From assembly GCA_958298945.1 (NCBI GenBank), contig OY282606.1, positions 25,951,740-26,015,739 on the forward strand: a stretch of 64,000 nucleotides of DNA. The letters are read 5' to 3'. A program made the translations under genes and the position numbers. The notes beneath the pieces were generated by a model. That model was not told the origin of the DNA and ran no database searches. It worked only from the letters and a program-made list of their open reading frames with translations. Each line of letters opens with the position of its first letter. The stretch's first letter is position 1. Shown one piece after another: positions 63,201 through 64,000 of the stretch. The DNA comes from Atherix ibis. Taxonomy: Eukaryota > Arthropoda > Insecta > Diptera > Athericidae.

Positions 63201-64000
63201 CTATTTAAAAAATTTAATATTGTACTTACCTTTCGAAATAATCTTTGGCTACCACCACCTGCCGAAGTAGGATAATAGATGTAAATGTTGTGATCCTCAG
63301 CAGAGACGGGCTTTTCAACAAATGGCTTATTAAAAACTATTCCATTCACTTCAACATGGTCCTCGGATTCGATAAGCTCATATACTAATTTTTAAATTAA
63401 AGAAAAAAAAACCCAATTGGAAAATTTCACTATTTTAAGAAAGACTTTTTTTTTGAAGAATTTACAATTTGGATCTGGCGAATCTCTATCTAGGACAGCA
63501 TATCGCGGAATTTCAATACCTTCACCCTGTAATATTGCATATACTCTTCTTCGATCCTAAATAAATTTTTATTATATTAAAAATAGTAAATTATTTGGCC
63601 ATATTTTTATCATTAAAAAGAAAAGAAAAACTCATGAGCATTTTATAGTTTTTCGTATTGTTTTCATTTACCTGAATATCAAATTGCATATGAAGATTAT
63701 TAATAACGTATGGATTCCTTAATTGGGCATAATGTATTGCTTTTTCTAATGGAAATCCTTTCGAATGGAATGATATGAGACAATCACAAATTGGCCAATT
63801 TTCAACTGATTCCTATACAATTTTATTACAATCAAAATTAGTTTAAGCTTATTTTAATTAGCGAATTTGATTGGGAAATACTAGAGTTTTTTATTTTGTT
63901 CTTCAATAAATTAATTTACCTTTAAAATAACATCTTCAGAGAAAACAACCATTTTAATATATTCGAATTCTTGAAGTCTTGTTAGAATCTCTTTCATCGG
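29096..64000 (-). CDS. PPIP5K: PPIP5K (Vip1-type inositol-pyrophosphate kinase), 5' end outside window
   Basis: Nineteen exons read on the minus strand: 64000-63920 (partial), 63812-63672, 63556-63466, 63384-63230, 61580-61493, 61177-60973, 60804-60523, 60434-60246, 60141-60038, 57311-57143, 57063-56866, 56789-55856, 55749-55657, 54222-53952, 40655-38814, 33779-33561, 30270-30135, 30063-29820 and 29752-29096. The complete ones total 6018 nt, an exact multiple of three, and every phase matches. Together with the partial exon this gives 2032 aa. The enzyme phosphorylates IP6/IP7 at the 1/3 position to make inositol pyrophosphates. Visible landmarks are the ATP-grasp part ([61 protein letters not shown]) and the phosphatase-like domain ([71 protein letters not shown]). 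The C-terminal tail is disordered but keeps family blocks ([28 protein letters not shown]). Confidence 0.96.
30271..31745 (-). other. PPIP5K intron, left part
   Basis: Contains a 35-bp tandem repeat (30689-30803). A minus-strand open frame at 30897-30700 is largely that repeat translated, so I do not call it a gene. The rest is AT-rich with nothing named. Confidence 0.5.
30689..30803. repeat. 35-bp tandem repeat, about 3.3 copies
   Basis: Units begin GCCATATTGGATTAC at 30689, 30724 and 30759, with a partial at 30794. They are nearly identical and GC-richer than the surrounding intron. The core GGCGGCCATATTGG resembles, imperfectly, a YY1/Pho-type site. Confidence 0.9.
31746..32611 (+). mobile_element. 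Mariner family A, copy A2 (deleted)
   Basis: 866 bp with TA on both sides, CGAGGTCTGTTC at the left and GAACAGACCTCG at the right. The transposase N-terminal DNA-binding domain is missing. The frame resumes just before [11 protein letters not shown] (first Asp region), and a second deletion after KNKNW removes the second catalytic motif. A 12-bp perfect palindrome at 31972-31999 replaces normal sequence. Confidence 0.93.
32612..33522 (-). other. PPIP5K intron or alternative 3' UTR region
   Basis: AT-rich. If the stop at 33523 is used, the 3' UTR and polyadenylation site of the short isoform must lie here. Nothing else was seen. Confidence 0.4.
33523..33779 (-). CDS. PPIP5K: PPIP5K exon with alternative end: stop at 33523 or splice at 33561
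   Basis: After a AAGCAG acceptor the exon encodes [18 protein letters not shown], a block conserved in animal PPIP5K tails, then a Pro/Thr-rich stretch. Two ends are possible. A perfect GTAAGT donor after 33561 leaves phase 1 and joins correctly to 30270. Reading through it instead gives 12 further codons and a TAA at 33523. Both products are in frame. Confidence 0.88.
34282..35557 (+). mobile_element. Mos1-like mariner, family D copy D1
   Basis: 1276 bp between TA dinucleotides. The ends are related inverted repeats (AAGCTTAAATCCGCTGTTT left, AACAGCGGATTTGAGCTT right). Confidence 0.92.
34452..35481 (+). pseudogene. Mos1-like mariner transposase D1, several lesions
   Basis: The frame starts [10 protein letters not shown] with KKSAAES and [10 protein letters not shown], close to the mauritiana (Mos1) subfamily. 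A frameshift at about 34765, a Trp-to-stop TAA at about 34952, a TAA after KTML (about 35022) and a frameshift at about 35045 break it. Later segments still show [12 protein letters not shown] (second Asp) and [14 protein letters not shown] (third Asp region), then [11 protein letters not shown] with another stop at about 35402. The TAA after KTML and the next frameshift recur in D2. Confidence 0.9.
35590..36000 (+). mobile_element. C-family IS630-like remnant C6
   Basis: Degraded transposase read from the SDEA equivalent (about 35625) through ENEEG-like and NSEHY-like segments (about 35770-35810) to the WPPRSCD equivalent (about 35950). It lies immediately right of D1, suggesting D1 landed in or next to it. 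Confidence 0.6.
36457..36891 (+). mobile_element. 435-bp mariner-derived MITE (family H)
   Basis: TA-flanked; the ends TTAGGAGTACAAATGG and CCATTTGTACTCCCAA are inverted repeats. The inside holds only the extremes of a mariner transposase: a start like [10 protein letters not shown] with KKSAA, and the C-terminal [21 protein letters not shown] around 36760-36800. The whole catalytic region is deleted. Confidence 0.85.
36892..37465 (-). other. PPIP5K intron between MITE H and mariner E
   Basis: No gene or repeat recognised. Confidence 0.4.
37466..38716 (+). mobile_element. Mariner family E
   Basis: 1251 bp, TA on both sides. The ends CCAGGTGTTGGAATTAATTC and GAATTAATTACAACACCTGA are inverted repeats. 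Confidence 0.92.
37637..38650 (+). pseudogene. Mariner E transposase with two frameshifts
   Basis: It opens [13 protein letters not shown] at 37637 and is uninterrupted for about 215 codons, covering both helix-turn-helix motifs, WVQHEL, and [12 protein letters not shown] (first Asp). After GETITG (about 38283) roughly 20 bases are lost with a frame change. The second frame carries [10 protein letters not shown] (second Asp) and [14 protein letters not shown] (third Asp). A second slip near 38590 moves the [15 protein letters not shown] end to another frame. Otherwise well preserved, D,D34D spacing. Confidence 0.9.
38814..40655 (-). CDS. PPIP5K: PPIP5K giant low-complexity exon (614 codons)
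   Basis: One uninterrupted 1842-nt exon, phase 1 in and phase 1 out, between ATTAG and GTAAGTTG. It is rich in Ser, Gln, Asn and Thr, including LQL/QLQ runs, a QSQSQSQS run at about 39535-39560 and Asn runs near 39355-39385. Only its last 60 codons are family-like: [19 protein letters not shown], then [20 protein letters not shown]. The ATG at 40644 that opens the longest frame is internal, not a start. The exon is intact with no stop, which argues that the long disordered insert is selected as coding. Confidence 0.88.
40656..41937 (-). other. PPIP5K large intron, right of giant exon
   Basis: AT-rich; an (AG)12 microsatellite is at 41258-41281. Nothing else recognised. Confidence 0.5.
41258..41281. 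repeat. (AG)12 microsatellite
   Basis: Twelve uninterrupted AG units. Confidence 0.97.
41938..43160 (+). mobile_element. Mos1-like mariner, family D copy D2
   Basis: The right end AACAGCGGATTTAAGCTTAT is intact and followed by TA. The left end begins at AAGCTTAAATCCGCTG and its outermost bases are eroded. Confidence 0.9.
42091..43080 (+). pseudogene. Mos1-like mariner transposase D2
   Basis: The ATG at 42100 opens [10 protein letters not shown], then an in-frame deletion removes about 19 residues of the first helices. The frame is open to 42622, including [14 protein letters not shown] and [13 protein letters not shown] (first Asp). It stops at the same TAA after KTML as in D1, followed by the same frameshift. 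The rest continues in another frame ([11 protein letters not shown] holds the second Asp; [14 protein letters not shown] the third) with a further TAG at about 42832. Confidence 0.9.
43161..45885 (-). other. PPIP5K large intron, AT-rich
   Basis: Long A and T tracts and no transposon ends. It contains one candidate microexon (44881-44931). Confidence 0.45.
44881..44931 (-). CDS. Candidate 51-nt PPIP5K microexon
   Basis: On the minus strand a GC-richer island encodes [17 protein letters not shown] in phase 1 in and phase 1 out, between GGCTGAAG and a weak GTGTAG donor. It would fit without frame change between the 53952 and 40655 exons. The constitutive joint already works without it, so it would be an optional exon. 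Weak. Confidence 0.25.
46249..47174 (+). mobile_element. Mariner family B, copy B2, innermost element
   Basis: 926 bp. CGAGGGTAATTCAACAAG at the left and TTGAATGACCCTCG at the right, TA duplicated. Removing it restores the A-family reading across the join. Confidence 0.95.
46429..47136 (+). CDS. Mariner B2 transposase, in-frame core deletion (DNA-binding half retained)
   Basis: The ATG at 46429 (after CACAAAA) opens 235 uninterrupted codons to a TAA. The protein has the complete N-terminal paired helix-turn-helix region ([19 protein letters not shown], then [18 protein letters not shown]), WVPRLL, and [14 protein letters not shown] with the first catalytic Asp. After GKVMATV about 100 codons are missing in frame, including the HDNAPAH and SPDLAPCD motifs, and it resumes at [11 protein letters not shown] to the natural C-terminus. 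A short insertion (QV) and a reshuffled stretch before VDET are also present. It cannot catalyse transposition but could bind B-family ends if expressed, as KP-type P-element repressors do; that is inference. Confidence 0.82.
   Translation: MEKEQYRSVIRFLFLEGKTRNEIKDRLDAVYGDSSPSMATVKNWFNEFVRGRTSVFDEPRPGAPKTAATEENVKKVQVHDLVLADRRLKVHEIAETVGIAVRTVHHILHEELGMRKLSARWVPRLLTPENKRNRETTSATCLVLFQRNPADFWIHHIVDETWIHWYTPGTKEQSKQWTSPGERAPKKAKTVRSAGKVMATVLVRSAEKMYFLDGFKKLKHRWAKCIELEGDYVEK
48082..49500 (-). other. PPIP5K large intron, AT-rich
   Basis: No gene or transposon end recognised. Confidence 0.5.
49501..50739 (+). mobile_element. Himar1-like mariner, family F
   Basis: It starts CGGCTGAAAAGTTTATA after TA and ends TATAAACTTTTCAGCCG; the right-hand TA is mutated. 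The first 11 bases recur once near the left end (TACGGCTGA at 49516). Confidence 0.93.
49633..50679 (+). pseudogene. Himar1-like mariner transposase, one premature stop
   Basis: The ATG at 49633 opens a frame of 324 codons that is intact but for a TAA at 50605-50607 replacing what is a Tyr codon in relatives (KEY-Y-NG). Reading through gives 348 codons to the natural TAA at 50677. All catalytic residues are visible: [31 protein letters not shown] and [18 protein letters not shown]34D. The motifs [18 protein letters not shown] and [10 protein letters not shown] are those of the irritans (Himar1) subfamily. It is the best-preserved transposase in the window. Only the last 24 residues are lost. 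Confidence 0.92.
51014..51716 (+). mobile_element. C-family IS630-like element C8 (both ends, deleted inside)
   Basis: Left end GGTTATCCGTTTCGAGTTTC plus GGAAAGT. Right end ACTTTCCGAAGCACAAATAG plus GATAGCC. The interior keeps the [19 protein letters not shown] segment (51310-51395) and the following 200 bp of transposase. 703 bp. Confidence 0.85.
51918..52755 (+). mobile_element. Mariner family A, copy A4 (deleted)
   Basis: Ends CGAGGTCTGTTC and GAACAGATCTCG; TA on the left, mutated on the right. It shares the N-terminal deletion of A2/A3/A5/A6 with a little more lost (to CCTCCAGTGGGTC) and also lacks the HDNAPAH segment. Frames are broken by stops. Confidence 0.92.
52756..53951 (-). other. 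PPIP5K large intron, left of the 53952 exon
   Basis: AT-rich. No gene or element recognised. Confidence 0.5.
53952..54222 (-). CDS. PPIP5K: PPIP5K C-terminal linker exon
   Basis: A 271-nt exon after a CTACAG acceptor, phase 0 in and phase 1 out. It encodes a basic, Ser/Pro-rich stretch including [18 protein letters not shown] and [11 protein letters not shown]. The next exon that fits its phase is at 40655, 13.3 kb away across a transposon-filled intron. Confidence 0.85.
54320..55594 (+). mobile_element. Mariner family G
   Basis: 1275 bp with TA on both sides; ends CGAGGGTCGTTTAATAAG and TTATTGAACGACCCCCG. It fills nearly all of the 1434-bp PPIP5K intron between exons 55657 and 54222. Confidence 0.94.
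54507..55529 (+). pseudogene. Mariner G transposase: early stop and small in-frame deletion
   Basis: The ATG at 54507 begins [10 protein letters not shown], then TAA (54537-54539) replaces a Lys-type codon. From 54549 the frame is open to the natural stop at 55529 (326 codons). About 11 residues are missing between FHRNP and VDETW, just before the first catalytic Asp. Present are [29 protein letters not shown] and [15 protein letters not shown] (D,D34D) and the terminus [10 protein letters not shown]. Translation from an internal ATG at 54549 would lack part of the first DNA-binding helix. Confidence 0.92.
55856..56789 (-). CDS. PPIP5K: PPIP5K exon: end of phosphatase-like domain
   Basis: A 934-nt exon covering the second half of the histidine-acid-phosphatase-like domain. 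It contains [61 protein letters not shown] and [15 protein letters not shown]. It begins in phase 2 after a TTTCAG acceptor and ends in phase 0 at GTAACG. These are the strongest identity blocks with animal PPIP5K in the window. The domain is thought to be regulatory or weakly active in this family. Confidence 0.95.
57312..57987 (-). other. PPIP5K intron, AT-rich
   Basis: No gene recognised. Confidence 0.5.
57988..58883 (+). mobile_element. Mariner family A, copy A5 (deleted)
   Basis: CGAGGTCTGTTCAAAAAATA at the left; the right end GAGCAGTCCTCA is decayed. It has the shared N-terminal deletion and, like A4 and A6, loses the HDNAPAHTS segment at the same place (TTTTGCCATTTTTGGCC). The first-Asp codons read [11 protein letters not shown] then a TAA. 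Confidence 0.92.
58884..59402 (-). other. PPIP5K intron, AT-rich
   Basis: No gene or repeat recognised. Confidence 0.5.
59403..59851. mobile_element. Possible TIR element with internal 16-bp tandem repeats
   Basis: GGGTATGGAAACGCACATTAT at the left and ATAAGTGTGCATTTCCTTATCC at the right are imperfect inverted repeats around a 449-bp segment. It is markedly richer in G+C and CpG than the surrounding intron. No transposase frame and no clear target duplication were seen, so the class is unknown. Confidence 0.45.
59515..59610. repeat. 16-bp tandem repeat, six copies
   Basis: GTGAGAACGCACTTGA and close variants (AATTGA, GTACTTGA, and ACTTGA again) start every 16 bp from 59515. Confidence 0.93.
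61712..63162 (-). mobile_element. C-family IS630-like element C9, interrupted by mariner A6
   Basis: GGGGTTAACCAATTTGTGTT plus CGGAAAGTAAAG lies at the left and CTTTACTTTCCGAATCACAA plus AATTAATAAC at the right, inverted repeats of the family. The transposase remnant reads on the minus strand (segments near 61830-62080 equivalent to the WPPRS-D, DDMWFQQD and WGSENP regions). This is the only element in the PPIP5K introns lying in the sense direction. Confidence 0.8.
62087..62958 (+). mobile_element. Mariner family A, copy A6 (deleted), nested in C9
   Basis: CGTGGTCTGTTCAAAAAGTA at the left, GAACAGATCTTG at the right. Same two deletions as A5. The interior reads [26 protein letters not shown] (the catalytic DE is mutated to DG) and [10 protein letters not shown]. 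Several stops and frameshifts. Confidence 0.9.

Overview
The window is AT-rich nuclear DNA from an animal, most likely an insect. The evidence is short spliced exons with consensus GT..AG junctions, metazoan genes, and a very heavy load of IS630-Tc1-mariner DNA transposons plus one non-LTR retrotransposon tail. I see no bacterial-type operons, no tRNA or rRNA gene and no CRISPR array. The order or species cannot be fixed from sequence alone.

Four host genes are recognisable. (1) An S6KL-type AGC protein kinase lies on the minus strand (26068 down to 14634, nine exons; the joined frame is a multiple of three, 412 aa). (2) Inside its 8.6-kb intron is a complete single-exon Atg101 on the same strand (22698-23354, 218 aa). 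(3) A POLDIP3/SKAR homologue is on the plus strand (27082-28574, five exons, 387 aa), divergent from the kinase. (4) A very large PPIP5K (Vip1-type inositol-pyrophosphate kinase) on the minus strand enters at 64000 and ends at 29096. It has 19 exons in the window, at least 2032 codons in the long isoform, a 614-codon Ser/Gln/Asn-rich exon and two alternative 3' ends.

The first 14 kb is gene-poor. It holds a 5'-truncated LINE, several degraded transposons, a 150-bp in-frame tandem array grown out of a transposase, and a few unassigned exon-like or promoter-like segments. The S6KL intron (15.4-24.0 kb) is extremely AT-rich and carries Atg101 and one nested transposon pair. From 29 to 64 kb, PPIP5K exons alternate with transposon-filled introns.

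I sorted the transposons into families by their inverted repeats. A: mariner, CGAGGTCTGTTC termini, 6 deleted copies. B: mariner, CGAGGGTCATTCAA termini, 2 copies. D: Mos1-like mariner, 2 copies. E: mariner, 1 copy. F: Himar1-like mariner, 1 copy, nearly intact. G: mariner, 1 copy. H: 435-bp mariner-derived MITE. IS: a DD41D IS630-like family, 2 copies. C: a degraded IS630-like family with GGTTATCC..TTCGGAAAGT termini, about 9 copies. There is also a possible TIR element of unknown class at 59.4 kb. Several are nested, once three deep. Inside the two minus-strand genes almost all elements lie antisense to the host transcript. Every transposase reading frame here is broken, or in one case retains only the DNA-binding half.

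S6KL, Atg101, SKAR and PPIP5K all touch nutrient, TOR or energy signalling in other animals. Their adjacency is recorded as an observation; no functional cluster is claimed.
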